Positions 7,047 through 14,693 are shown, numbered from the stretch's first letter. The stretch is 19,529 bases of DNA from Clostridiales bacterium (GCA_031271375.1 JAISVU010000100.1:1-19529); one strand, 5' to 3'. Program-made: numbers and translations. Notes: a model not told the origin generated them from the letters alone.

Positions 7047-7153
7047 GTAGGTCTCCTATCCATGCGAAGAAATTCATACTCTCCGCCGTTTGTATGCTGC
7101 ATATAGACTTCCGTTTCCGTAAATCCGGCCTTTTTACAGGCTCTTACAGCATA
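7034..7153 (-). pseudogene. Probable remnant of a GNAT acetyltransferase C-terminus between miaA and ynbB
   Basis: On the minus strand, in a frame different from both miaA and ynbB, the gap and flanks read ACKKAGFTETEVY, then NGGEYEFLRMDRRP, ending at TAA 7036-7034. The KAGF motif followed by a final strand ending in EFLRM is characteristic of the last part of GNAT-family N-acetyltransferases. The frame is closed by a TGA a short way upstream, inside miaA, and has no suitable start codon, so it cannot encode a whole protein. It is best read as the tail of a deleted gene that once lay between miaA and ynbB. The family assignment is by eye from ~35 residues. Confidence 0.4.
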
Positions 7154-8091
7154 AAATCTCCAATCATAGCCCGCGCCAGGTCTTCCGGCCCGATATAATC
7201 ACATACATTGTACCAGCGGCCTTCCAGCTGGCGCGTAAACCAAGTCAGCTGACGCTTCGCGAAGTGCCTTGTGCCTGTCTTTATCGCGGCGACGGCTTCG
7301 TCCAAGTTCCAGCCGCCCTGCAAATACTTTATCATTTCCTTATAGCCTAACCCCTGCATCGACACAAGCCCCGGCCCGTAACCGCGCTCAAGGAGGCTTG
7401 TTACCTCGCTTTCAAGGCCCGCTGCCATCATCTTGTCCACGCGCCGGTCAATACGCCGGTACAACAAATCCCTGTCCATAGTAAGCAGGGCTATCTTCGC
7501 GTTCTTTACCGGATTCTTTCGCATTATCGCGTTATGCTCAGAAAGAGGCCGCCCTGTCAGCTTATGGTATTCCAGCGCCCGCACGACGCGTTTGATATTA
7601 TTCGGGTGTATCGCAAGAGCCGACGCCGGGTCGGCGGATTTAAGCATTTCATGTAAGGCTTCGGGGCCTTTGTCATCAGCCAGCGCGTACAGAAACGAGC
7701 GGAAGGCTTCGTCGGCCCTGTGTTCATCGAAACGCGTCTCTTTAATCAAAGCGTTGATGTAGAACCCTGTTCCCCCGCAGACGATAGGATAACCGCCGCT
7801 TGCGCGTATGCCTTCCGCGTACCGCGACGCGAGGCGTTGAAAGTCATAAGCCGAATAATCCTCGTCTGGGTATAGTTCGTCAATCAGGTAATGCGTGACG
7901 CCCTGGCGTTCTTCCAGGGATGGCTTCGCGGTTCCGATGTCCATGTATTTATAAACCTGCATACTGTCGGCGGAGATAACCGCGCCGCCCAGCATACGGG
8001 CCAGAGCCACGGCGGTTTCGGTCTTGCCCGTCGCTGTAGGCCCTGCTATTATTAAATAAGGCTTTTTATAAGGTTTACCCGATTCCGTCAT
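7144..8091 (-). CDS. miaA: tRNA dimethylallyltransferase
   Basis: MiaA transfers a dimethylallyl group from DMAPP to N6 of A37 in tRNAs reading codons that begin with U, the first step towards ms2i6A. The protein is 315 residues, the normal length. The P-loop GPTATGKT is at residues 17-24, followed by DSMQVYKYMDIGTAKP (substrate-recognition segment), GGTGFYINAL, the RRVDKMMAAGLESEV helix region, and the C-terminal GTRHFAKRQLTWFTR. Its ATG overlaps the mutL stop as ATGA, indicating translational coupling, so the two proteins are made from one transcript, as in B. subtilis and many other bacteria. The last bases overlap the acetyltransferase-like remnant. Confidence 0.97.
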   Translation of the reverse strand: MTESGKPYKKPYLIIAGPTATGKTETAVALARMLGGAVISADSMQVYKYMDIGTAKPSLEERQGVTHYLIDELYPDEDYSAYDFQRLASRYAEGIRASGGYPIVCGGTGFYINALIKETRFDEHRADEAFRSFLYALADDKGPEALHEMLKSADPASALAIHPNNIKRVVRALEYHKLTGRPLSEHNAIMRKNPVKNAKIALLTMDRDLLYRRIDRRVDKMMAAGLESEVTSLLERGYGPGLVSMQGLGYKEMIKYLQGGWNLDEAVAAIKTGTRHFAKRQLTWFTRQLEGRWYNVCDYIGPEDLARAMIGDFML

Positions 8092-9941
8092 ACTATCCTT
8101 TTAAACATCTTTTCAATGTCCCGCCGTGTAAGTTCCACGATAACGGGCCGTCCGTGGGGGCAGGTGAACGGGTTCTCCGATTCCAGCGCCCTTTCAATCA
8201 AGGCCCTGGCTTCCCGTTCGCTCAAACGGTCGTTGGCCTTCACAGCGGCGCGGCAGGCCATTCGGCTCACCGCGTCAAGCCGCGTATCATAAGGGCTGCC
8301 TATTTCCTGTTCATCGCAGAGTTTGTCTATTATTTCCATAAAAAAGCCGCCGTCCGCCGGGCTGTCGAAGATATAAGGCACTGCGCGGATTGCCAGGTTG
8401 TCGTCGTACATATCCTCCAGCTCGAAGCCCATGTTTACCAAAAGCTGCATATTATCGGCGACGGTTTGCTTCTCCCTGGACGTCAGCTTTACAGCGACCG
8501 GCTCCACCATGCGCTGGCTCACCGCGCCTTTCTGGGCTAAACTGGCGTTAAGCTCCTCAAAGATAACCCGCTCATGCGCGGCGTGCTGATCCAGAAGATA
8601 ACAGGATTCCCCGTCCATACGTTCAATAAGCCAATATGTGCCTAAGAGCTGCCCGATAATCCGGTATTCGCCTATCCCCTGTTTAACAGGCGCTTCAAGG
8701 GGGACGGGCGGGATATAAATATAGGTTAAGTCAGGCAGTGAGGATTTAATCGTGTCGTTATTATAAGCCGCCGCAGTCTCAGCCGCGTAGGGATGGGTCA
8801 TAGGCGGGCCGGTATCATCGGCCTTCGCGAAGTCCGGGATAAACTCCGGCGGCTTATAAGTTTCCCTCACGATAAGCGGCTCGGAAGGGGGTTCGGTTTG
8901 CGCCTTTCTTTGTGTTTCTTTGTGTGCTTTGCGGCCAAAATCAATATTTACCGACGCCGCGAAACCCGGCTTCAGCGCGGAGTCCACAGCCCCCAGCATA
9001 ATCCGGTAAACATCCACGTCCCTGCTGAAGCGGGCTTCCAGCTTCGCCGGGTGAACATTCACGTCCACCAGTTCGGGAGGTATTTCCTGATTAAGGATAT
9101 ATACAGGGAACCGCCCTGTCATTAGGCGGGTTTTATACGCCGCTTCTACGGCGCTCTGGGCGATTGGGTTTCGGATATAGCGGTTGTTGATATAAAAGAA
9201 GCCGTGGCCCCTGTTCCCCCGGGATAGCTCCGGCTTGCCGGTGAGCCCGGTGACGGTGATCAAGCCGCGCTGATAGTTTACCGCTATGAGCTTTGACGCG
9301 GCATCCCTGCCCAGGATTGCCAGGGCAGCCGTTTTCAAGTCTCCGCCTTTAGTTGAGAAAACCTCGGAGCCGTTGTTAATGAATGTAACAGCAGCGTCGG
9401 GCCGGGAGAAAGCCAGCTTAGTCACCGCGTCGGCGACGTAGCCGCCCTCCGTTCCGGGCTTTTTAAGGAACTTGCGCCTCGCTGGCGTGTTATAGAATAA
9501 GTCCCTCACTGTGATAGCCGTGCCGGTAGGCCCTGCGGCTTCGCTCTTTTCCGTTAATAGGCCGCCTTTAATACACAGTTTTACTGCTGTTTCGGCGTCC
9601 GCAGTCTTTGTTATGATCTCGGTTATCGACACCGCGGCGACGCTGGACAAAGCCTCCCCGCGAAAGCCCAAAGTCATTATCGCATTAAGGCCCTCCGCGT
9701 CATGGAGCTTGCTTGTGGCGTGGCGCATAAAGGCGGTCTCGGCTTCCCCTGCGGGTATGCCGCAGCCGTCGTCGGTTACGCGTATCAGCTCAAGCCCGCC
9801 GTCGGCTATTTCGACGGTTATATTCCGCGCTCCGGCGTCCAGCGAGTTTTCACACAGCTCCTTAACTACCGAAGCGGGCCGCTCCACGACCTCCCCCGCC
9901 GCTATTTTATTTATTAGGCTCTCGTCAAGCAATCGTATCAT
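8088..9941 (-). CDS. mutL: DNA mismatch repair protein MutL, endonuclease type
   Basis: MutL links mismatch recognition by MutS to strand incision. The 617-residue protein has the N-terminal GHKL ATPase (KELCENSLDAGA with catalytic Glu28, DDGCGI, TLGFRGEALSS) and a C-terminal endonuclease/dimerisation domain with DQHAAHERVIFEE (451 onward), ACRAAVKAND (562 onward) and CPHGRPV (594 onward). These are the metal-binding motifs of MutL proteins from organisms without MutH/Dam-directed repair. The linker (about 330-420) is low in conservation and contains a repeat-derived stretch at 336-350. ATG 9941 is chosen over the upstream in-frame ATG 9995 because GGGGG lies 7 nt ahead, the upstream ATG falls in the promoter, and MutL proteins start with this IRxLxxxxxxxIAAGEVVERP pattern. 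mutS is not in the window. Confidence 0.97.
   Translation of the reverse strand: MIRLLDESLINKIAAGEVVERPASVVKELCENSLDAGARNITVEIADGGLELIRVTDDGCGIPAGEAETAFMRHATSKLHDAEGLNAIMTLGFRGEALSSVAAVSITEIITKTADAETAVKLCIKGGLLTEKSEAAGPTGTAITVRDLFYNTPARRKFLKKPGTEGGYVADAVTKLAFSRPDAAVTFINNGSEVFSTKGGDLKTAALAILGRDAASKLIAVNYQRGLITVTGLTGKPELSRGNRGHGFFYINNRYIRNPIAQSAVEAAYKTRLMTGRFPVYILNQEIPPELVDVNVHPAKLEARFSRDVDVYRIMLGAVDSALKPGFAASVNIDFGRKAHKETQRKAQTEPPSEPLIVRETYKPPEFIPDFAKADDTGPPMTHPYAAETAAAYNNDTIKSSLPDLTYIYIPPVPLEAPVKQGIGEYRIIGQLLGTYWLIERMDGESCYLLDQHAAHERVIFEELNASLAQKGAVSQRMVEPVAVKLTSREKQTVADNMQLLVNMGFELEDMYDDNLAIRAVPYIFDSPADGGFFMEIIDKLCDEQEIGSPYDTRLDAVSRMACRAAVKANDRLSEREARALIERALESENPFTCPHGRPVIVELTRRDIEKMFKRIV
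8897..8934. repeat. Short repeat element inside the mutL linker
   Basis: The plus strand holds two perfect tandem copies of TTTCTTTGTG (8905-8914, 8915-8924), flanked on both sides by TTTGCG (8897-8902, 8928-8933). On the coding strand this gives A-rich codons (KAHKETQRKAQ) unlike the GC-rich codons around them. The composition resembles dispersed short repeats of the kind CTTTGTG/CTTTGCG seen in many genomes. The exact borders are uncertain. Confidence 0.55.
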
Positions 9942-9966
9942 CCGGTTACCCCCGTTTGCTAAGTAT

Positions 9967-9995
9967 ATTATACCATTATCCCGGTCATAAGTCAT
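9967..9995 (-). promoter_or_regulatory. Sigma-A promoter for mutL-miaA-ynbB
   Basis: The minus strand has ATGACT (9990-9995, four of six -35 matches), a 17-nt spacer and a perfect TATAAT (9967-9972) preceded by TGG, which makes an extended -10 (TGnTATAAT). Transcription would begin ~20 nt before the mutL SD and start codon. This is the only good promoter seen upstream of the three-gene unit. Confidence 0.65.
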
Positions 9996-10036
9996 GTACT
10001 AAAAACGCGGGCATGTACATAAATATTCATAAAGAG
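9993..10036 (+). promoter_or_regulatory. Candidate control region of the spoIIIA operon
   Basis: The 69 bp between the mutL -35 box and spoIIIAA hold a direct repeat of CATGTAC (9993-9999 and 10012-10018, 19 bp apart). They also hold weak sigma-E-like boxes: GCATGT at 10011 and CATAAAGA at 10029-10036. In B. subtilis the spoIIIA operon is transcribed by mother-cell sigma-E, so such a promoter is expected here, but the match is poor and the assignment tentative. Confidence 0.25.
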
Positions 10037-10064
10037 GTTTCACAAAAGAGGGATTGATTATTAT

Positions 10065-11024
10065 ATGAACGCATTGGGGGATATTGCGGCGGGTTATGCC
10101 GGAGGCGGGTTGAGGGAAGCCTTGGCCGGCGCCGCACGAGGGGGATTAACCGGCGTAAGGGAAATCCGCGTGAGGCTGGACAAGCCGTTGACGATACGGG
10201 CTTCGGGCGGGGATCACTTTATCGCGGGGGACGGCGTTATCGTTAAGGAAGGCGGCAGGGCCTACAAACCCACGCGCAAAGACATATCCGTTACTCTGGA
10301 GCTATTGGCGGATTATTCCATATACGCTTTTCAAGAAGAGATAAAGAACGGTTTTATCACAATACCCGGCGGGCACCGGGTAGGCCTGTCCGGGCGCTGT
10401 GTATGCGAAGGCGGAGCCGTAACCGCGATGAAAAACGTATCGGGCCTGTGCTACCGCGTCGCCGGGGAGGTCATCGGTTGCGGCGACGCCGTGATTGATC
10501 TGCTGCGCGTGAATAAGGGCGAAAGCCCGCGCCACACGATGATCATATCCCCTCCTGGATGCGGCAAAACGACGTTGCTGCGCGACATTATTCGGATTCT
10601 GAGCCATGAAGGGCTGAATGTGGGCGTTTCGGACGAGCGGGGAGAGATAGCGGGAACCAGGGGTGGCCACGCCGGTATGGACTTAGGCCCTTCCGCCGAT
10701 GTTTTGGAGGGATGCCCCAAGACATTGGGTATGCACATGTTGCTGCGTTCAATGTCTCCCGATGTTATCGCGGCGGATGAGCTGGGGCGGGAAGAGGAGT
10801 TGGAAGCAGCGCGGGATATCCTTAACGCCGGGGTAAGCCTTATATGCAGCGCCCACGGTACCGGAGTAGCCGATGTTAGGGCCGGACGCATATTAAAGGA
10901 AATAATGGGCTTCAAGCCGCCGGGCAGGGCCGTAGTCTTGGGCAGGGGAAGCCGTCCCGGCCTTATCCTGGGTGTCTACGACGAGCAATATAACAATTTA
11001 TACGGGGGCGGGGCAGTTGGTTAA
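10065..11024 (+). CDS. spoIIIAA: Stage III sporulation protein AA, channel ATPase
   Basis: This is the cytoplasmic ATPase of the SpoIIIA-SpoIIQ complex that connects mother cell and engulfed forespore, related to secretion ATPases of type II/IV systems. It has 319 residues, near the family norm. Walker A is SPPGCGKTTL around Lys168. Walker B is DVIAADELG at about 233-241, followed by a conserved ICSAHGTG sensor-like block. The N-terminal part contains VREIRVRLDKPL and the family segment YAFQEEIKNGFITIPGGHRVGLSG. The upstream SD is GAGGG with a rather long 12-nt spacing to ATG 10065. It is the first gene of an eight-gene operon and overlaps spoIIIAB by 8 bp. Confidence 0.96.
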   Translation: MNALGDIAAGYAGGGLREALAGAARGGLTGVREIRVRLDKPLTIRASGGDHFIAGDGVIVKEGGRAYKPTRKDISVTLELLADYSIYAFQEEIKNGFITIPGGHRVGLSGRCVCEGGAVTAMKNVSGLCYRVAGEVIGCGDAVIDLLRVNKGESPRHTMIISPPGCGKTTLLRDIIRILSHEGLNVGVSDERGEIAGTRGGHAGMDLGPSADVLEGCPKTLGMHMLLRSMSPDVIAADELGREEELEAARDILNAGVSLICSAHGTGVADVRAGRILKEIMGFKPPGRAVVLGRGSRPGLILGVYDEQYNNLYGGGAVG

Positions 11025-11532
11025 GATATTAGGATGCGTCCTTGTGCTGGCTTCAAGCGTCCTGCTCGGAATATACTACTCGTTTAGGGACGGATACAGA
11101 ATGGCTAATCTTTCCGAGATCAGGAAGGCCCTCATAATACTCAAGTCCGAGATAACATTTTCCGCGACTCTGCCCGAGGCCCTTTTATCCATATCGGACA
11201 GGCTGGAGGCGGGTGTATCCGGATTCTTCCTGCTTGCGGGAACCAGGCTCACAGAAAAGCCCTCTGAAGAATCCGCCGTTATATGGCGTGAGTGCTTAAA
11301 GGAAGGCCTTGCCCATTCGTATTTGGTGAATGAGGATATCGAATGCCTTGAGCGCCTGGGCGAGACATTGGGCGGCCTGGGCAAAACCGCTCAGGAAGAC
11401 GGCGTTGATATGGCCATCATGTATATCGACAGCAAGGTGGACGAGCTGCGGGGGAGCGAGGCAAAGAACAAAAAACTATACCGGAGCGTAGGCGCCGCGG
11501 GCGGGTTATTAATTACCATTCTGATGATATAA
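11017..11532 (+). CDS. spoIIIAB: Stage III sporulation protein AB
   Basis: This membrane-associated component of the SpoIIIA channel resembles type II secretion GspF proteins. Starting at TTG 11017 it is 171 residues, the same length as the B. subtilis protein, and its first residues (VKILGCVLVLASSVLLG) line up with that N-terminus. An earlier in-frame ATG (10972) would add a hydrophilic stretch encoded inside spoIIIAA, so it is not chosen. A G-rich stretch precedes the TTG within the end of spoIIIAA. The protein has a membrane segment at each end (about 3-19 and 154-170) with a helical region between (LGETLGGLGKTAQEDG and SEAKNKKLYRSVG are family blocks). The 8-bp overlap with spoIIIAA implies coupled translation. 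Confidence 0.92.
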   Translation: MVKILGCVLVLASSVLLGIYYSFRDGYRMANLSEIRKALIILKSEITFSATLPEALLSISDRLEAGVSGFFLLAGTRLTEKPSEESAVIWRECLKEGLAHSYLVNEDIECLERLGETLGGLGKTAQEDGVDMAIMYIDSKVDELRGSEAKNKKLYRSVGAAGGLLITILMI

Positions 11533-11545
11533 AGGCGGTATATGG

Positions 11546-11740
11546 ATGACAATTCAAGTGGTGTTTCAGATAGCAGCCGTAGGCATATTGGTGGCTGTGC
11601 TAAACCAGGTTCTGCGGGCGGCGGGCAGAGAGGAGCAGGCGGTGCTGACTACTTTGGCCGGGCTCATTGTGGTGCTGTTCTGGGTAATACAGCATGTAAG
11701 CAGTTTGTTTACCACGGTGCAGGAACTCTTTAACCTGTAG
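11546..11740 (+). CDS. spoIIIAC: Stage III sporulation protein AC
   Basis: This is a tiny (64 residues) integral membrane protein with two hydrophobic helices (about 4-22 and 33-50), one of the polytopic membrane subunits of the SpoIIIA channel. FQIAAVGILVAVLNQVLRAAGREEQA matches the family pattern FQIAGVGI...L...G..E. ATG 11546 is chosen because the resulting frame gives the conserved protein; the ATG at 11542 opens an unrelated frame. AAAGGCGG is placed about 7 nt upstream. It is 13 bp from spoIIIAB and 2 bp from spoIIIAD. The partner SpoIIIAD is homologous and longer. Confidence 0.93.
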   Translation: MTIQVVFQIAAVGILVAVLNQVLRAAGREEQAVLTTLAGLIVVLFWVIQHVSSLFTTVQELFNL

Positions 11741-11742
11741 CT

Positions 11743-12135
11743 ATGGACAGTCTAATCATTAAAGCCTGCGCCGCGGGTATCATCGCCGTGTTCCTTGCTC
11801 TGACGCTTAAAAAGGAAACACCCGCAATAGCGCTGGCTATTACTATGGCCGTGGGCGTTTTTATCTTGCTGATGATCCTGCCCAGGCTAGAGGCGGTCAT
11901 GGGCACCCTCGAAACCGTCGCGGCCGGTGTAAGCGGCGGCGGCAGCGAGTATATAGGCGTCGCGGTTAAGGTTATCGGCATAGCCTGGGTTGCCGAATTC
12001 GGTTCGAATGTATGCGCGGACGCGGGAGAGGCGGGGGTCGCCTCGAAAATTGAGCTGGCGGGGAAGGTTCTGATTATGGCGGTTTCCGCGCCGATTGTGC
12101 TTACGCTGCTGGAACGCGTCATAGCGCTGTTATAA
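11743..12135 (+). CDS. spoIIIAD: Stage III sporulation protein AD
   Basis: This is a 130-residue polytopic membrane subunit of the SpoIIIA complex with hydrophobic segments at about 5-20, 28-47, 72-88 and 107-128. The block GSEYIGVAVKVIGIAWVAEFGSNVCADAGE is characteristic of the family. There is no good SD directly before ATG 11743 and only 2 bp separate it from the spoIIIAC stop, so translation is probably coupled to spoIIIAC. Its length and position are those seen in other endospore formers. Confidence 0.95.
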   Translation: MDSLIIKACAAGIIAVFLALTLKKETPAIALAITMAVGVFILLMILPRLEAVMGTLETVAAGVSGGGSEYIGVAVKVIGIAWVAEFGSNVCADAGEAGVASKIELAGKVLIMAVSAPIVLTLLERVIALL

Positions 12136-12164
12136 ATGTATTTCTAAAGATAAAGGCAGTCCGA

Positions 12165-13457
12165 ATGGAGAATAGAGAGATGGATTACATATTAGGCGAT
12201 ACATTGATCCAATTAAGCAAAGAAATTTCATTACCAACTCTCTGTGCCTCTGTGCCTCTGTGCGTAAAAAAACATTTCACACAGAGACACGGAGGTACGG
12301 AGAAAGGCTGCCGCCGCATTTGGTTTATTCTCGCGGCGAGAGTTATATTTTTCATAACTGTGTTCATTATTGCTTTCGGTACGTTTAAGATATATGCAAA
12401 AGCCGAGCCAGAAGTATATGAGGAAATGCTGTCGGACCTGGATTTTAATGAAATGAACGGCATAATAGACAAAACGGGAGGGCTGCAAAACGGCGACGGT
12501 TTCCTGGACACCGCTGTGAAGGCTATAAAAGGCGAGCTGGATTTATCGCTTTCCGGGATTGCGTCGGCCCTGCTTGAGGCGATGTTCAGGGAGGTTAAAG
12601 CCTTCTCCGGCCTGATGAAGGAGCTGCTTGCCGTCGCGCTGCTGTCGGCGGTTTTGGGGGCGCTGTCCGGCGGTTTAAGGGTCAAGTCGGTGGGAGAACT
12701 GGGGTTTTATGTGTGTTATATTATAACTGTCACGCTGGTGCTGTCATCCTTCGCCGACTGTATGACAGTGCTTGGCGATTTTACCGGGGAGCTGTGCAAG
12801 CTGGTGATAGCTGCCGCGCCATTGATGGCGGGAACGCTGCTTGCCTCGGGGAACCCCTCGGCGGCGGCGGTGTTTAATCCGGCCGCGATGTTCGCCGCCG
12901 GCGGCCTTGAATTGATAATCAGGGATATCGCGACGCCGCTCTTGATATTCTCCGCAATCCTCAAGGTAGTGGGGAATATAGCAGGCGGGGACACGCTGGG
13001 GCGCTTATCGGAGCTTTTGAAGAAATGCGTGAGCATTGGCCTAAAAGTGCTTGCGGGGCTATTTGTCGGTATATTATCGCTGCAGCGGGCCAGCGTCCCG
13101 ATTATAGACAACGCGGCGGTAAAGACCGCCAAGTTCGCGGTAAACGCTATTCCCGCGGTGGGACAGGCCCTGACCGGCGCTGTGGACGCCGTAGTATACT
13201 GGTCCGGGGCGGTTAAAAACGGCGTGATGATAGCGGTAATCATCGCGATATTCTTTATGTGCCTTCCGGCGGTGCTTAAAATGGCCGCTTTCGTTATTAT
13301 TTATAAACTTACGGCGGCCCTGGCCCAGCCCATTTGCGACAAGCGGGTCATAAGCGCGGTTGACGGAGCGGGGTCTCTTGCGGCAGTTGCCTTAGGCGCG
13401 GCGGCTCTGTCCGCCGTTGTGTTTATCTTTATGATGATGATAATGATTTCGATATAG
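12165..13457 (+). CDS. spoIIIAE: Stage III sporulation protein AE, with an unusual N-terminal extension
   Basis: This is the large polytopic membrane subunit of the SpoIIIA channel. From about residue 50 it is a normal SpoIIIAE: a basic, hydrophobic signal-like segment (RRIWFILAARVIFFITVFII, 50-69), a possible signal-peptidase site AKA-E at 78-81, then the multi-span region with GLMKELLAVALLSAVLGALSGG, AAPLMAGTLLASG, and a C-terminal hydrophobic stretch. The first ~50 residues are extra. Residues 25-47 are encoded by an inverted repeat element (see repeat 12240-12302) and are Cys-, His- and Lys-rich. ATG 12165 has AAAGG 8 nt upstream; ATG 12180, with GGAG 9 nt upstream, is an alternative. No start closer to the hydrophobic segment has an SD. 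Confidence 0.92.
   Translation: MENREMDYILGDTLIQLSKEISLPTLCASVPLCVKKHFTQRHGGTEKGCRRIWFILAARVIFFITVFIIAFGTFKIYAKAEPEVYEEMLSDLDFNEMNGIIDKTGGLQNGDGFLDTAVKAIKGELDLSLSGIASALLEAMFREVKAFSGLMKELLAVALLSAVLGALSGGLRVKSVGELGFYVCYIITVTLVLSSFADCMTVLGDFTGELCKLVIAAAPLMAGTLLASGNPSAAAVFNPAAMFAAGGLELIIRDIATPLLIFSAILKVVGNIAGGDTLGRLSELLKKCVSIGLKVLAGLFVGILSLQRASVPIIDNAAVKTAKFAVNAIPAVGQALTGAVDAVVYWSGAVKNGVMIAVIIAIFFMCLPAVLKMAAFVIIYKLTAALAQPICDKRVISAVDGAGSLAAVALGAAALSAVVFIFMMMIMISI
12240..12302. repeat. Inverted-repeat element in the 5' coding part of spoIIIAE
   Basis: The left arm (12240-12264) is CTCTGTGCC CTCTGTGCC CTCTGTGCG-like, three near-copies of the eight- to nine-base unit. The right arm (12278-12302) is its imperfect complement. 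Of 25 pairs, 20 are exact, three would be G-U in RNA and two are mismatched, around a 13-nt A-rich loop. The span is 63 nt, a multiple of three, so the frame is kept. The sequence resembles dispersed repeats rich in CTCTGTG/CACAGAG found in many genomes. Confidence 0.75.
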
Positions 13458-13467
13458 GTGATGGGTC

Positions 13468-14070
13468 ATGCGCGCTCTCCTTTATGATTATGTGCGGAAT
13501 GTGGCGGTTTTTCTTATTTTTATGAGTATTGCGGGGATCATAGTCCCCGAGGGGCGGTTCAAGGGTTATATAAACCTGGCGCTCCGTCTTATTTTGGTGC
13601 TGCTGGTGGCTCAGCCGCTTATCACTTTGGCGGGAAGCGGGTTTGCCGGCACGTTTTTTGACATGGGAATGAACCTGGACGGCAGGGCTATGCGCGGCGA
13701 ATATGTCTTTAACGACGCTTCCCAAAATGAGAAGATTTTAGAATCATATAAAAAGAACCTTGAAACGCAGTTGGAAAGGCTTATCCAGCCATATTCATAC
13801 AGTGTGGAAAGCTGCGTGTTCACAGTAGGGGAGAATGAAGCGGATTTTGGCGAGATAAAAAATGTATATCTGGCGCTCTCTAAGGGAAGAAAGACAGATG
13901 AAAGCCGTTCCGTTATACGTGTCGAACCGGTAAGAATCGGCAGTCCCGCCCTTCCTTCCGAGGAACAGGAAGCGGTTCAGGATGAAATAAAAAGTATTAA
14001 AAAAGCTATTTCTGACTTCTATAATGTTACAAGCACTAATATACTAATTACTGTACAAAGGACGGAGTGA
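13468..14070 (+). CDS. spoIIIAF: Stage III sporulation protein AF
   Basis: This is a bitopic-type membrane protein of 200 residues with two N-terminal hydrophobic helices (about 11-26 and 36-56), then a soluble domain that ends in the family pattern SIKKAISDFYNVTSTNILITVQ. It is part of the SpoIIIA assembly; related proteins form rings with structural similarity to type III secretion proteins. The start is supported by GGTGATGGG just upstream of ATG 13468, 10 bp after spoIIIAE. It appears intact and of normal length. Confidence 0.94.
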   Translation: MRALLYDYVRNVAVFLIFMSIAGIIVPEGRFKGYINLALRLILVLLVAQPLITLAGSGFAGTFFDMGMNLDGRAMRGEYVFNDASQNEKILESYKKNLETQLERLIQPYSYSVESCVFTVGENEADFGEIKNVYLALSKGRKTDESRSVIRVEPVRIGSPALPSEEQEAVQDEIKSIKKAISDFYNVTSTNILITVQRTE

Positions 14071-14079
14071 ACACGCCAG

Positions 14080-14679
14080 ATGGAGTCATTCAAAAAGCTG
14101 TTCAAAGTAAAAGACAAGAAAACGGTCCGCGTTCTGCTGATCGGATTGGGCGCAGGCCTAATGCTGCTGATAGCCAGCCGGTTTTATAAGCAGCCGGCTA
14201 TGGCGGGAGGCACGGAACCGGCAGCCCCCGATGCCGACACCGCCTTTTCCCAGCCGCTATTACCCGGTTTATCCGGCCTCGAAAGCAGGATGGAGGAAAT
14301 CCTATCCCTTGTTGAAGGGGCCGGAACGGTAAAGGTTCTTGTAAACTACAGTCAGGGAACCGAAATGGTGGTTGCGAGGAACAGCACATCCGACGTGCAT
14401 GTGACGGATGAGCTGGACGCCGCCGGCGGAACGAGGGAGCAAAACCAGTCTAAAATCCAGGACAGCGTTATGACGCTCCGCGGTCAGGAAGGAGGCGAGG
14501 AACCGCTGGTTCTCTATGAGATACCGCCTAAAATCGAAGGTGTTATCATCGTGGCTGAAGGCGGCGGTGAGATGTTGGTAAAGGACGCCTTAATACGCGC
14601 CGCGAGCGTACTTCTTGGGATTGACTTACATAAGGTTACGGTGTTGAAGATGACACCCATAAGTTCAAGTAATTATTAA
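14080..14679 (+). CDS. spoIIIAG: Stage III sporulation protein AG
   Basis: This is a 199-residue single-pass membrane protein (hydrophobic helix at about 17-34) with a soluble intermembrane domain. In B. subtilis SpoIIIAG makes a large ring that forms part of the channel between the two membranes. Family blocks seen here are LESRMEEILSLVEGAGTVKVLVNY and the C-terminal PPKIEGVIIVAEGGGEMLVK followed by a helix and VTVLKM. The region at about 100-140 is Gln-, Ser- and Asp-rich and variable. It starts 9 bp after spoIIIAF. Confidence 0.95.
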   Translation: MESFKKLFKVKDKKTVRVLLIGLGAGLMLLIASRFYKQPAMAGGTEPAAPDADTAFSQPLLPGLSGLESRMEEILSLVEGAGTVKVLVNYSQGTEMVVARNSTSDVHVTDELDAAGGTREQNQSKIQDSVMTLRGQEGGEEPLVLYEIPPKIEGVIIVAEGGGEMLVKDALIRAASVLLGIDLHKVTVLKMTPISSSNY

Positions 14680-14693
14680 AGGAGGATCAAGCA

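Noticed and set aside
10972..11016. SpoIIIAB starting at ATG 10972
   Set aside because: It would add 15 hydrophilic residues encoded inside spoIIIAA; TTG 11017 gives the family N-terminus and the usual 171 residues.
12185..12685. Antisense 166-codon frame over spoIIIAE
   Set aside because: It is a shadow of the GC-rich coding strand, without SD or family resemblance.
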